Shown: positions 7,278 through 15,930 of the stretch, in pieces | How the letters are laid out: the number at the start of each line of letters is the position of its first letter | How positions within the stretch are numbered: position 1 is the first letter of the stretch | Assembly (NCBI GenBank): GCA_964471235.1 | Contig: CAYYGL010000084.1 | Coordinates: 1 to 20,753 of the forward strand | DNA length: 20,753 nt | Direction of reading: 5' to 3' | DNA from: CAYYGL01 sp964471235 | GTDB taxonomy: Bacteria; Calditrichota; Calditrichia; RBG-13-44-9; J075 | Made by a program: the position numbers and the translations under genes | Notes under the pieces: generated by a model | Told to the model about the DNA's origin: nothing | Databases searched by the model: none | Seen by the model: only the letters and a program-made list of their open reading frames with translations

Positions 7278-9923
7278 ATGAATGATCAATTGAACGCCGT
7301 AATTTTAGGAGCACTGTTTCACGATATTGGCAAGTTCTATCAGCGTGCCGATGAAAGTATCGCCTACAAAAATTCAGTTTTTCTTAGCCACGAAACGCGC
7401 AGTAATATTCATCTTATTTGTCCAAGCGATTCGGGCGGTTACACACGCAAACATGCCCTGTGGACTTATGAGTTCTTTGAAAAGCAACACAACCATTTCA
7501 GAGCTATCTTTTCGAATGAGGTTACCTTAGGTGAAGATAATGTGAAAAATTTGGCCAGTTTTCATCACCATCCTTCCACTCCATTGCAGCATCTGATTCA
7601 AGAGGCAGATCAGTTATCCTCCGGAATGGATAGGACAAAAAAAGGAACTGATGAAGAAACGATTCAGGAAGAAGAAGGTAAGTTTAAGTTTCGCATCACT
7701 CGTTTGAGGCCGATTTTTGAAGAAATTGAATTAGATAAACATACTCCTAAACAGGAATACAAATATGAGATTAAACCTCTTAGACTGGGCAAAACAGAAC
7801 TTTTCCCCAAAAAGATAAACGAATTACAACCGGCAGCAGGAGAAGACCTGTGGGAGGAATATCAGCGTCTTTGGAATGAGTTTGAAAGTGAACTTGGGAA
7901 AATACGTACTGACAATTTTTATTATTTAGTCGATTGCTATTTATCCCTGTTAGAAAAATACACCTGGTGCATCCCCAGTTCCACGCATGATATGCCGGAT
8001 ATTTCGTTATTCGATCATCTAAAAACCACGGCTGCCATAGCATCCTGCTTGTATCAGTACCATGAAGATAACGAGTTAACGAAAAACAATATAAAAGACC
8101 GAATGGAGGAAAAATTTCTGTTGGTGGGTGGTGATCTGAGTGGTATCCAGAAGTACATTTTTGATTTAACCCACGTAAACTTACGAAAGGTGAGTAAGAC
8201 ACTTCGAGCCCGTTCATTTTATCTTTCCGCCTTGCCAAAAGTGTTAGTTACAAAGATTCTCTATGAGAACGATTTAACATCTGCCAACTGCCTGATGGAA
8301 TCCGGCGGACGCTTTATCTTGCTCATGCCCAAAAATGAAAAAATAACCAAATATCTTGAACGGCTTCAACAGGACTTAAGTGAATGGTGCATGAATGAAT
8401 TCTACGGAGAGTTAATGGTAGGGCTTGATTGGTCGGTTGCTTTAAGTGGAAATGACTTTATGCAAGATGGGAATCAAGGCAACTTGTTCTCAACCAAGAT
8501 TGATGAATTAAATCGCAAATTGGAAGTGAAGAAATTGCAGAAATATTCATTTAAAATTGATATGGAATGGGACGACACAGGATTTGTCCTGGGATTAGAT
8601 TATGAAAAATTAAAGGATGACACCACAGAATTATGTCGAACTTGTGGCAAGAAACCTGCAGTAAAACCTATCATTGACGAAGAGGGAGAGCAAATCCAAA
8701 TTTGTCCTTCCTGCTACCAACAACAGCAAATAGGAAAAGCACTAACTCATAGAGCAGTTTTCAGTATTCAAAAACTTACCAAGCAGGAATCTGAAAAAAA
8801 CAGGAAACCTTCATTCCATTTCGATTTTGGTAAAGGTGTGTATTCTCTTATATTGCACCATGACGATGATCTGGAATTCCTGAATCAATCGACGTTAGTC
8901 ACAGCGTTTGCACTCCCAGAGTCTGTAACCCAGTATTATCTACCTCGGCATTATATTGCCAATCACGTTCCAAGATTTGTTAAGGAAGAGGTAGATAAAT
9001 ACAAAAAGATTTGCAAATCGGATGAGGCCGAGCATATTGAGGAAGGGGCGATTAAGACCTTTAATGATCTTGCAATACCGCCAAATCAATTGGATAATCC
9101 TGATGACAAAAGCGGCACTCTCTATTTGGCAATTATTAAAGCTGATGTAGACAACCTGGGACTTATTTTCAGCCAGGGAATCAAGAAGCGTTTTTCTATT
9201 TCGCGCTATGCAACTCTCAGCCGGATGATGAACACTTTTTTTTGCGGGTATTTGAATACGTTCTTACAAAAGAGTTATCCGAACATCTACACTGTTTACG
9301 CAGGTGGAGATGACTTATTTTTGATTGGCAATTGGTTGGATATTTTGAACTTTGCACCCCATTTTAATACGGAATTCAGATTGTACTCCTGTCAAAATGA
9401 GGACATACATCTTTCCGCTGGAATAGAACTTGTGAAGCGACGAAGCCCGGTTCGCAAAGGAGCAGAGTTAGCCGATGAAGCGTTAGATAATGCCAAAGCT
9501 GTTACGGATAGTTACGGCGTACCAATTAAAAACGCATTTAACTTATTTAATAGTGTATTGAACTGGGATGAATGGAAGTGGCTTAATCAATGGATGACAT
9601 TATTTGATAAAAAATTAATAGAGAATAAATCCGATAATGGTAAGACGAAGATAAATTCAGCTTTTCTATACCGGTTATTACGATATCAACAAATGGCTTT
9701 AGAATACTGCAAGCATCGTCGTATCAAAGGCTTATTGTATTTATCTCATTTGAGTTATGATATTGCCAGGAATATTCAAACCGACAAAAACCCAGATTTA
9801 AATAATGAACTTGAGTATTTACATAAACTTAAAGAAATTCACAAACCTGAAAGTCGGAAAATTATCGAACATATTCACATTCCAATTTTTTATGCACTTT
9901 ATAAAAATAGAGGAGGAAAATAG
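7278..9923 (+). CDS. cas10: Type III-A large subunit Cas10/Csm1 (HD nuclease and cyclic oligoadenylate synthase)
   Basis: 881 residues with all expected domains in order. The N-terminal HD domain has H15-D16 (LFHDIGKFY), then HHH at 96-98 and EADQLSSGMDR. The first palm-like domain includes GGDLSGIQKYIFDLT near residue 290. A zinc ribbon has C453-x2-C456 and C476-x2-C479. The second palm domain has KADVDNLG (D623, D625) and GGDD at 676-679. A helical C-terminal domain D4 follows. The intact HD predicts ssDNA cleavage and the intact GGDD predicts cyclic oligoadenylate synthesis on target RNA binding, which fits the downstream CARF proteins. The stop codon overlaps the csm2 GTG by one base. Codon use is AT-rich compared with cas6 and the flanks. 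Confidence 0.97.
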   Translation: MNDQLNAVILGALFHDIGKFYQRADESIAYKNSVFLSHETRSNIHLICPSDSGGYTRKHALWTYEFFEKQHNHFRAIFSNEVTLGEDNVKNLASFHHHPSTPLQHLIQEADQLSSGMDRTKKGTDEETIQEEEGKFKFRITRLRPIFEEIELDKHTPKQEYKYEIKPLRLGKTELFPKKINELQPAAGEDLWEEYQRLWNEFESELGKIRTDNFYYLVDCYLSLLEKYTWCIPSSTHDMPDISLFDHLKTTAAIASCLYQYHEDNELTKNNIKDRMEEKFLLVGGDLSGIQKYIFDLTHVNLRKVSKTLRARSFYLSALPKVLVTKILYENDLTSANCLMESGGRFILLMPKNEKITKYLERLQQDLSEWCMNEFYGELMVGLDWSVALSGNDFMQDGNQGNLFSTKIDELNRKLEVKKLQKYSFKIDMEWDDTGFVLGLDYEKLKDDTTELCRTCGKKPAVKPIIDEEGEQIQICPSCYQQQQIGKALTHRAVFSIQKLTKQESEKNRKPSFHFDFGKGVYSLILHHDDDLEFLNQSTLVTAFALPESVTQYYLPRHYIANHVPRFVKEEVDKYKKICKSDEAEHIEEGAIKTFNDLAIPPNQLDNPDDKSGTLYLAIIKADVDNLGLIFSQGIKKRFSISRYATLSRMMNTFFCGYLNTFLQKSYPNIYTVYAGGDDLFLIGNWLDILNFAPHFNTEFRLYSCQNEDIHLSAGIELVKRRSPVRKGAELADEALDNAKAVTDSYGVPIKNAFNLFNSVLNWDEWKWLNQWMTLFDKKLIENKSDNGKTKINSAFLYRLLRYQQMALEYCKHRRIKGLLYLSHLSYDIARNIQTDKNPDLNNELEYLHKLKEIHKPESRKIIEHIHIPIFYALYKNRGGK

Positions 9924-10402
9924 TGGGCAACTTACAAGATGAAATTAAGAAAAAAATTTTAAAGGAAGAACAGAAGCTTGATGAACCCAAAAACAAGGAG
10001 GAACAAGGTGTGATACAATTTTATAAGGATGGGGTTCTTAACTCTGATTTGGTAAGTTCCAATGCTAAAGAATGGGCAGATAAGTTTTACCCAAACCCCG
10101 ATAAAAAAAGTGATAAAAGAAATTTAACATCAGCTCAAATTAGGAAGTTCTATGGAGAAGTGTTGTCCATAGAAGAAAAATTAAAAACACTGAAAGACTT
10201 CAATTTGGTAAAACCGCAAATCTTAATGCTCAAATCTAAAGCGGCTTATGCTGCTAACCCAAATAATCGCAAAATACCTGATTCTTTCAGAGATTGGATT
10301 TTTGACATGGTTGATAGCATTAAAGATGAAAAAGATTTTAAGGCCTTTAAATTAACTTTTGAAGCAATTGTCGGCTACTTTTATGGGAAAGGAGCAAAAT
10401 AA
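9923..10402 (+). CDS. csm2: Type III-A small subunit Csm2
   Basis: 159 residues, lysine-rich and mainly helical, in the fixed cas10-csm2-csm3 position. Csm2 forms the small-subunit filament along the crRNA-target duplex. Recognisable features are the LTSAQIRKFYGEVLSIEEKL segment and KPQILMLKSKAAYAA, a typical Csm2 helix pair, then the C-terminal GYFYGKGAK. The first ~55 residues are an acidic/basic stretch somewhat longer than in shorter Csm2 proteins. It starts with GTG, which shares its first base with the cas10 TAG. The AGGAGGA at 9911-9917 supports this start. Its stop overlaps the csm3 ATG by one base. Confidence 0.92.
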   Translation: MGNLQDEIKKKILKEEQKLDEPKNKEEQGVIQFYKDGVLNSDLVSSNAKEWADKFYPNPDKKSDKRNLTSAQIRKFYGEVLSIEEKLKTLKDFNLVKPQILMLKSKAAYAANPNNRKIPDSFRDWIFDMVDSIKDEKDFKAFKLTFEAIVGYFYGKGAK

Positions 10403-11058
10403 TGAAATTATTAAAGACATATGAGATTAAAGGAAAAATCGAATTATTGTCTGGGTTACATATCGGTATGGGAAACCAAGAAATCCATATTGGTGGGATC
10501 GACAACCCGGTTATAAAACATCCTATAACTAATGAGCCTTATATTCCGGGGAGTTCTTTAAAAGGCAAGATGCGAACCCTTTTAGAATATAAGTTGGGAA
10601 AAGTTCGTAATGACGGAAAACCTTGGTCAGTTAATGACGAGACAAAAGTTAAGGATGATCCTATTTGCCGAATCTTTGGCTCAGGAGATCCAAAGTATCC
10701 AGCAGGACCAACTCGGTTAATAGTTCGAGATAGTTATTTGACTGGTGAGTATAAAAGGCGAATCGATGATCCTAATGATGAATTAAATGTCTATGATATA
10801 TTGGAAGGTAAATGGGAGAACAGCATAGATCGCACTAAAGGAATTGCATTAAATCCGAGACAAACAGAACGAGTTATAGCGGGAATTGAATTTACATTGG
10901 ATCTTGTATATAGAGTGTTTGATCAGCAAGATGAAGACAATTTTAAATATGTTCTCCAAGCACTAGAACTTATTGAGAAAGACGCATTAGGTGGTTCTGG
11001 AAGCCGTGGCTATGGTAAGGTTAAATTTTATTATGAAAATCCAAAGGCAACAAAATGA
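10402..11058 (+). CDS. csm3: Type III-A backbone RAMP protein and target RNase Csm3
   Basis: 218 residues. Csm3 polymerises along the crRNA and cuts target RNA every six nucleotides. The sequence shows GLHIGMG, then IGGIDNPVIKHPITNEPYIPG with the Asp at residue 34, equivalent to the catalytic D32/D33 of characterised Csm3 proteins. The RAMP signature GSSLKGKMRTLLE follows, and the C-terminal GGSGSRGYGKV is the glycine-rich loop. Backbone and catalytic residues are all present, so RNA cleavage is predicted to be active. It starts one base before the csm2 stop ends and overlaps csm4 by four bases (ATGA), so the genes are translationally coupled. Confidence 0.96.
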   Translation: MKLLKTYEIKGKIELLSGLHIGMGNQEIHIGGIDNPVIKHPITNEPYIPGSSLKGKMRTLLEYKLGKVRNDGKPWSVNDETKVKDDPICRIFGSGDPKYPAGPTRLIVRDSYLTGEYKRRIDDPNDELNVYDILEGKWENSIDRTKGIALNPRQTERVIAGIEFTLDLVYRVFDQQDEDNFKYVLQALELIEKDALGGSGSRGYGKVKFYYENPKATK

Positions 11059-12056
11059 CAACCTACAAAATCCAATTTCACTTGAAATCCTCTATCCGTA
11101 CTCCGTTTCATGCAGATACAATCTTCGGTCATTTATGTTGGGCCCTGCGTTACAAGAAAGGTGAAGATCGGCTGAAGGAATGGCTGAATAGTTTCAATTC
11201 ATCACCTACTTTGATCTCAAATGCTTTTAAAGCGGGCGGTTTTCCACGTCCGATGTTGCCACCGATGCCTCTTCAGGAACTGGGCAAACTAAAGGGATTC
11301 AACCCTGATGCTCTGGATTTGAAAACCGCCACAATTCTGAAGGGAATGAAAAAAATTGTTTTTCTTAACGAAGAATGGATAAAGGAGCATCAGGCATCGT
11401 TTTCTAACGCAGCTCTCTCTTGTCACTTGTTTGACTTAGCCGCGGAAAGGTTGGCAGAGTCAAAAGATGAAAAACGCAGGACGGTAAAGAGTATAGCCAT
11501 CACTCACAATACGTATGACCGTCTAAATGGTCGTGTACTGGAAGGCAGCCTTTATGATTGGGTAGAAACCTTCTACCTTCAGCCGAATGGTGAACCGCAA
11601 ACATTCTGGTTCTTAATAAGAACCGAATCCCTGAACAAAACCGAGATTGAGAATATGCTTGAGTTTGTGGCGTTTTCCGGTTTTGGTGCGGATAAATCGA
11701 TTGGCAAAGGTCAAATTGAAATCATTTCCATTAATGAAGAAGTGCTTCCAAAATGCCCTGATGCCAATGCCTTTATAAGCCTATCCAATTTTATTCCGGC
11801 AAGTCCTAAAGAACTCAATGGTTTTTACCAACCCATTACAAAGTATGGCAAATTAGGCGGAGAATGGGCTGCTGGTCGGGTGCCGTTTAAGAAACCTGTG
11901 ATTATGCTACAAGCAGGAGCCGTTATTAAGGATCCTGATTATTCTAAAGTGAAAACGTATGGGAAACTGCAAGCCCATATTCATCGACAAAAAGAAATCG
12001 TTCACTACGGCTATGCTTTTCCTTTTCCGATTTACCTGAAGGAGGAAGATGAATGA
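11055..12056 (+). CDS. csm4: Type III-A crRNA 5'-handle subunit Csm4
   Basis: 333 residues. Csm4 caps the complex with Cas10 and holds the 5' handle of the crRNA. The N-terminal SSIRTPFHADTIFGHLCWALRY block is the family hallmark, followed by the expected phenylalanine/proline-rich FKAGGFPRPMLPPMP. The middle has a YDRLNGRVLEGSLYDWVETFYL segment, and FSGFGADKSIGKGQIEI is the Csm4 glycine-rich loop. Four-base ATGA overlaps at both ends tie it to csm3 and csm5. Length is slightly above the common 300. Confidence 0.95.
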   Translation: MTTYKIQFHLKSSIRTPFHADTIFGHLCWALRYKKGEDRLKEWLNSFNSSPTLISNAFKAGGFPRPMLPPMPLQELGKLKGFNPDALDLKTATILKGMKKIVFLNEEWIKEHQASFSNAALSCHLFDLAAERLAESKDEKRRTVKSIAITHNTYDRLNGRVLEGSLYDWVETFYLQPNGEPQTFWFLIRTESLNKTEIENMLEFVAFSGFGADKSIGKGQIEIISINEEVLPKCPDANAFISLSNFIPASPKELNGFYQPITKYGKLGGEWAAGRVPFKKPVIMLQAGAVIKDPDYSKVKTYGKLQAHIHRQKEIVHYGYAFPFPIYLKEEDE

Positions 12057-13180
12057 AACAACATGATCGTCACAGAAGAGGATTTAGACCCCAAGGACCC
12101 AGAAGATGCAATTCCGTAACGACTTACAGATATATTCCCAAATACACCAAGATGACATTGGAATGTGAAATTCTAAGCCCGGTTCATGTCGGCACCGGTG
12201 AAGAGATTCCCGTGTACGAATATGTCATTTCTAATGGCTTACTGTTCAAGATCAATCTCGATAAAGCGATTTCTCTACTGTCACCTGAAGAACTAAACCA
12301 ATTTAATGACTTCAACGAGAATGGAAACTATACCGGTCTCCGCGCTTTTTTGGCAGAGAAGTATGGTGATCAAAAATTTCGAGACAAGGTTACCGAATTT
12401 GCCATTCCCGTAACAAGAGAAGTTGAAGAAATTTACAAAGAAAAAATTGATGATACTGAAAACCAACTCCTAATAAAGTTGAACCAACGTGATCCCTTGA
12501 CGAAGCAAGCAATTATTCCCGGAAGTTCTATAAAGGGAGCTATCCGAACGGCGCTTTTGGCTATGTTGGAAAAATCCTATGAAGGGCGCATCAACGGGGA
12601 TGCCAGCAAGGTCGAAGGGGAACTTTTAAGAGCGTTGAACCGACGTGATCGGATTGATCCATTAAGAGATCCGTTCAAGCATCTGAAAGTCGAAGATGTG
12701 AGTTTGCCTGTTAATAGCACTTATATCAGCAAAGTCAAGAATGGGATTAAAGGCGAAGATGAATTTTTTACGGTTGATATCCAAATGATTCATGAAGTGA
12801 CGCAGTCATTACTTACTGGTCATTCTATAAAGTTTACCGTTAATTTGTTAGTCTCCTCAGAATTTAAAATCTTTAATCAAAGTCCCCCTCAACAAGTAAC
12901 ACCTCAAATCTTGCTTCAAGCTTGCAAAACGTACTACAAAGAAAGATTGGAAAATATTGAAGCACTATATTTTGTTAATACTCCTGTTCAAAATGGAATC
13001 AACTTAATTCACAACGCTGTTGATTACGACAAGGGAGAATTCTTGCTGCGAGTTGGCCGCTTTTCTGGGAAAATGTCGGTAACTTTGGATAAACACCGTT
13101 CTGGTAAAGAACCCAAATCCCGCAATCTGGCGGACGGGAAATATCCCCTGGGATGGATAAAATGTAAACCTGGTACATAA
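12053..13180 (+). CDS. csm5: Type III-A RAMP subunit Csm5
   Basis: 375 residues. Csm5 caps the 3' end of the crRNA in the effector and is linked to crRNA trimming. Evidence is the strand motif LECEILSPVHVGTGEEIPVYEY near residues 35-56, the RAMP segment IIPGSSIKGAIRTALL near 153-168, and the C-terminal KEPKSRNLADGKYPLGW typical of Csm5. The overlapping ATGA start adds about 33 basic residues (RHRRGFRPQGPRR) ahead of the family core. An internal ATG at 12152 would begin right at the core. Coupling with csm4 favours the long form, but the basic tail is unusual. It is the last gene of the effector operon; a new promoter follows. Confidence 0.94.
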   Translation: MKQHDRHRRGFRPQGPRRCNSVTTYRYIPKYTKMTLECEILSPVHVGTGEEIPVYEYVISNGLLFKINLDKAISLLSPEELNQFNDFNENGNYTGLRAFLAEKYGDQKFRDKVTEFAIPVTREVEEIYKEKIDDTENQLLIKLNQRDPLTKQAIIPGSSIKGAIRTALLAMLEKSYEGRINGDASKVEGELLRALNRRDRIDPLRDPFKHLKVEDVSLPVNSTYISKVKNGIKGEDEFFTVDIQMIHEVTQSLLTGHSIKFTVNLLVSSEFKIFNQSPPQQVTPQILLQACKTYYKERLENIEALYFVNTPVQNGINLIHNAVDYDKGEFLLRVGRFSGKMSVTLDKHRSGKEPKSRNLADGKYPLGWIKCKPGT

Positions 13181-13201
13181 TTCTCTTTACTCACTTTCCG
13201 G

Positions 13202-13230
13202 TTGAAACTTCCGTCACCGGCCGGTATATT
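13202..13230 (+). promoter_or_regulatory. Sigma-70-type promoter of the MazEF-like module
   Basis: TTGAAA at 13202-13207 and TATATT at 13225-13230 are separated by exactly 17 bases, about 50 bases before the antitoxin ATG. The spacer contains CACCGGCCGG, and CCGGT/ACCGG halves flank the -35, which could serve as an operator for antitoxin autoregulation (inferred). It shows that the toxin-antitoxin pair does not depend on csm read-through. Confidence 0.65.
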
Positions 13231-13278
13231 AATTAAAGTGGTATGTCAGCAAGGAAAGGTAAAATCTGGAGCACTCCC

Positions 13279-13533
13279 ATGAAAACAAATTTAAAAGCGA
13301 TAGAAACTACCGCACGGCTCGACAAAAAAAACCGGTTAATTCTGGATGAACCGGTTCCAATCGATGAGAACCAAAAAGTGCGGGTGATTATCCTTTATCT
13401 CGAAGCGGAAGACATTGACGAAAAGGAATGGCTGTATGTCGCAACAAAAAATCCGGCATTCGATTTTTTAAAAGAGCCGGGTGAAGATATTTACACCGTT
13501 GATGATGGAAAACCGTTTGATGACCAGGGGTAA
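13279..13533 (+). CDS. Antitoxin of a MazEF/PemIK-like pair
   Basis: 84 residues from the ATG at 13279, which has GGAG at 13268-13271 with seven-base spacing; an ATG 36 bases upstream lacks this support. The sequence begins with a basic/hydrophobic strand region (TARLDKKNRLILDEPVPIDENQKVRVIIL), as in small swapped-hairpin type antitoxins. It continues into an acidic tail with the recurring motif NPAFDFLKEPGEDIYTVDDGKPF, seen in cyanobacterial and related antitoxins next to PemK toxins. The tail is expected to wrap the toxin and block its active site. It overlaps the toxin start by 14 bases. Confidence 0.78.
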   Translation: MKTNLKAIETTARLDKKNRLILDEPVPIDENQKVRVIILYLEAEDIDEKEWLYVATKNPAFDFLKEPGEDIYTVDDGKPFDDQG

Positions 13534-13861
13534 AATCGTTCTTATTCCATTTCCTTTCGACAATCTATCTTCCACAAAGGTTCGTCCGGCTGTCTGTTTG
13601 ACCGATCCGGTAGGAAAACATCGCCATGTAATTGTTGCGTTTATAACCAGCCGGATACCCGATGAAATTCTGGATTCGGATTTGGTGATTGATTCTCAAG
13701 CAATCGGTTTTTCTGAAACCGGATTGCGAGTTTCTTCGGTGATACGTCTTCATCGCCTCATGACAATCACGACATCAATCATTCGCCGTGAATTAGGTAG
13801 AATGCCAGCTGAGGTTCAAATTGAAATTGATAAAAAATTGAAGAAGATGTTTAGCCTGTAG
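13520..13861 (+). CDS. MazF/PemK-family endoribonuclease toxin
   Basis: 113 residues from the ATG at 13520, which begins inside the last codons of the antitoxin gene. The start MTRGKIVLIPFPFDNL followed by KVRPAVCL is the MazF/PemK signature. The Arg of RPAV and the Ser/Thr of FITSR correspond to the active-site region. The C-terminal helix RRELGRMPAEVQIEIDKKLKKMF is also typical. MazF toxins cut mRNA at short sequences; the site recognised here cannot be predicted. An earlier in-frame ATG at 13481 would add 13 residues absent from the family and lies within the antitoxin. The module sits between csm5 and csx1. Confidence 0.88.
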   Translation: MTRGKIVLIPFPFDNLSSTKVRPAVCLTDPVGKHRHVIVAFITSRIPDEILDSDLVIDSQAIGFSETGLRVSSVIRLHRLMTITTSIIRRELGRMPAEVQIEIDKKLKKMFSL

Positions 13862-13877
13862 AATTGAGCATTTGCCC

Positions 13878-13905
13878 TTGACAGATGACAGGTTTTTTTT
13901 AATAT
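13878..13905 (+). promoter_or_regulatory. Sigma-70-type promoter upstream of csx1
   Basis: A perfect TTGACA at 13878-13883 is followed after 16 bases by TAATAT at 13900-13905, 5 of 6 to the -10 consensus. The spacer ends in a run of eight T. It lies about 105 bases before the csx1 ATG, leaving a leader of about 100 bases, and suggests csx1 is transcribed independently of the csm operon. Confidence 0.6.
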
Positions 13906-14013
13906 CGCTGACAAAACCCATTCGAGATAACGATGTTAAATTTTCTATAAAATTAGTGGTCGAGTCATTGAAGAACGATCATAGCATTTGAAATGAAAAA
14001 ATCGGTAATATAA

Positions 14014-15372
14014 ATGCCAGCCAAATTCATCGCCTTCTTAGGCACCAACCCCTATCTGGAGTGCAGCTACTATTTTCACGATGCCCAGGCGGAGTTTTAT
14101 CCCACCCGCTTTGTGCAGGCGTCGTTAATTCGCCAACTGGTTCTCTCCGGCGAATTGAACGGAACGTCAGAGATTTTGGTTTTAGTGACCGGGGAGGCAA
14201 AAGAACGCAATTGGAAAGATGGGGTTGATCGCCAAGGGAATCCACTGGTGGGCTTAGCAAATCATTTGATTCGATTAAAAACGGAATTGGAGGAACTAGG
14301 TAAACAGCTTCCACCTTACCGCCTGGTGGATATTCCCGAGGGAAAAAGTGAAGTGGAGTTGTGGCAAATCTTCCACACGTTTGCCGAGCAAATTCAGGAG
14401 GGCGATCATTTATTTTTTGATGTGACTCATTCCTTTCGTTCCTTACCCATGCTGGCACTGGTCGTGCTGAATTATCTGCGGGTCGTGAAAAACGTGACCA
14501 TTGAAAAAATTTTCTACGGCGCGTTTGAAACCCTGGGTCCTATTCAAGAAGTCAGTAAAAAGCCGGTGGAAGAGCGAAACGCGCCGGTCTTCGACTTAAC
14601 CCCTTTTGTGGATTTACTCCAATGGACCACCGCTGCAGATCATTTTATTCGTACCGGTAACACGTTGTTAATGACCGAACTCACCCGAAGAAAAACCCAA
14701 CCCCTATTGACAATATCAAAGGGAAAAGATGAATCTGCTGCAACATTGTTAAACCTGTCCAAATCATTATCCACATTTACCAGGGACTTACTTACCATCG
14801 CCGGTCCTAAATTATCCAATGATGTTTTTCAGGTTCGGGAGTCGCTTGAGAAAGCCCGGGAACATGTGGATGGAATCCCCCCACTGGCAAATCTGTTCGA
14901 TAAAATCCTTAAAGAATTTTCAGAAACTCAAAAACCCCAACAAATTGTGGCAAACACCAATTTGTTAATCGAATTCTGTTTTAAACACGGATTGATCCAA
15001 CAAGGATTTACTTTATTGAACGAAAACTTAATTACCTATGGATGTTTACTTTTTGGATTGAATCATACAAGAAAGAAACACCGGGACCTATTCGCTTCCG
15101 CACTGGAAATTAAAGCAAGATCAATTCCTGAAGAGAAATGGCGGCTGCAAAACAGTTGGGACAAAAAGGAACAAAAAGAAATTATTCGTAAGGTGTCTTC
15201 TGCTAATGTAAACAAACTCATCGAACTGCGAACCAAAATTGCCCCGTTACGAAATGCACTCAATCATGCTTCCTTTAATGTATCCGGAACCTCCTACGAC
15301 AACTATTTGCAAAGTGGAGTTCAATTGATCCAACAATTCAAAGCATTGGTGAGAGAAAATGGCATCAGATGA
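14014..15372 (+). CDS. csx1: Csx1/TM1812-family CARF-HEPN ribonuclease
   Basis: 452 residues. The N-terminal CARF domain begins with AFLGTNPYLECSYYF and contains FFDVTHSFRSLPM (D136-V137-T138-H139), the DxTH signature of the TM1812/Csx2-Csx1 family. CARF domains bind cyclic oligoadenylate made by Cas10. The middle (DLTPFVDLLQWTTAADHFIRTG) is the usual linker to the helical effector part. The C-terminal region ends in LRNALNH, giving the HEPN RNase motif R413-x4-H418, so ring-activated RNA cleavage is expected. No strong Shine-Dalgarno is seen. It overlaps the next gene by 14 bases. Specific ligand size (cA4 or cA6) cannot be read. Confidence 0.92.
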   Translation: MPAKFIAFLGTNPYLECSYYFHDAQAEFYPTRFVQASLIRQLVLSGELNGTSEILVLVTGEAKERNWKDGVDRQGNPLVGLANHLIRLKTELEELGKQLPPYRLVDIPEGKSEVELWQIFHTFAEQIQEGDHLFFDVTHSFRSLPMLALVVLNYLRVVKNVTIEKIFYGAFETLGPIQEVSKKPVEERNAPVFDLTPFVDLLQWTTAADHFIRTGNTLLMTELTRRKTQPLLTISKGKDESAATLLNLSKSLSTFTRDLLTIAGPKLSNDVFQVRESLEKAREHVDGIPPLANLFDKILKEFSETQKPQQIVANTNLLIEFCFKHGLIQQGFTLLNENLITYGCLLFGLNHTRKKHRDLFASALEIKARSIPEEKWRLQNSWDKKEQKEIIRKVSSANVNKLIELRTKIAPLRNALNHASFNVSGTSYDNYLQSGVQLIQQFKALVRENGIR

Positions 15373-15829
15373 ACGGATCAGCCGCTGGTTGCAAACCGGC
15401 AGGCAATTACTAAAGGAGATAAAACGCTCATCTCCGGAAGTTCAGGAAGTAGTTCAGTCACTTCTGGAACAAATTTTAGTCAACTCTACTCCCACCCCCC
15501 GCCTCTATCTCATCGTCAACGAGGGGGTGCATCCCATTGTGGAGGATTTGAAAAAGCAGTTTGGGGAGGAGATTGAATATGAGGTGGTGACTCGCGGGAA
15601 TGTGGAACTGGGTGCAGAGGCAACCGTGGCGAAACGGGTGAAGGAAATTCTGGAAAAACATCACGGGCGGGAGGTGGTCATCGTGCCCAGCGGGTTGCCC
15701 TATTTGATTACCACGGTGTATAATACCGTCTTGCAGATTACCAGCAAGCATCCGGTGTACCTGCAACTGGATCGGGAAAATAACCGCTATGTGGAAAAAG
15801 TGCTCGATCCCAGGAAGTTGATGCTGTGA
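15359..15829 (+). CDS. Small Rossmann-like protein overlapping csx1, unassigned (candidate CARF-like or ring-nuclease partner)
   Basis: 156 residues, not confidently recognised. Residues 1-45 are a charged helical segment. Residues 48-146 alternate strands and helices in a Rossmann-like order: RLYLIVNEG (48-56), a helix, EYEVVTRG (73-80), a helix (AKRVKEILEKHHG), REVVIVPSGLPY (104-115), a helix, then HPVYLQLDRENNRY (131-144). No HEPN R-x4-6-H, PD-(D/E)xK or wHTH is visible. The 14-base overlap with csx1 implies coupled translation and probably stoichiometric action. Small single-domain CARF or CARF-like proteins (Csx15, Csx16, Csx20 and Crn-type ring nucleases) occur in such positions and degrade or bind cyclic oligoadenylate; membership in any of them is inference. 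The last ~40 codons recur at 16632-16753. Confidence 0.6.
   Translation: MASDERISRWLQTGRQLLKEIKRSSPEVQEVVQSLLEQILVNSTPTPRLYLIVNEGVHPIVEDLKKQFGEEIEYEVVTRGNVELGAEATVAKRVKEILEKHHGREVVIVPSGLPYLITTVYNTVLQITSKHPVYLQLDRENNRYVEKVLDPRKLML
15706..15827 (+). repeat. Direct repeat, copy 1 (3' end of the small Rossmann gene)
   Basis: This segment matches 16632-16753 over 122 bases with about five differences. Three of the differences are silent third-position changes (His, Leu and Asp codons). Copy 1 is the genuine 3' end of the gene at 15359-15829. Confidence 0.9.
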
Positions 15830-15930
15830 ATGGGGTAATAAAAATCGAAGAATATCTTGATTGAACGGTCATTAATGAATACCTTTTTACAAATCATTTT
15901 AAGAAAATAGTAGCAATGCCGGAGAATCCC

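Noticed and set aside
7780..8238. Minus-strand 152-codon frame opposite cas10
   Set aside because: It is antisense to an intact Cas10, has no ribosome binding site support and no recognisable motif.
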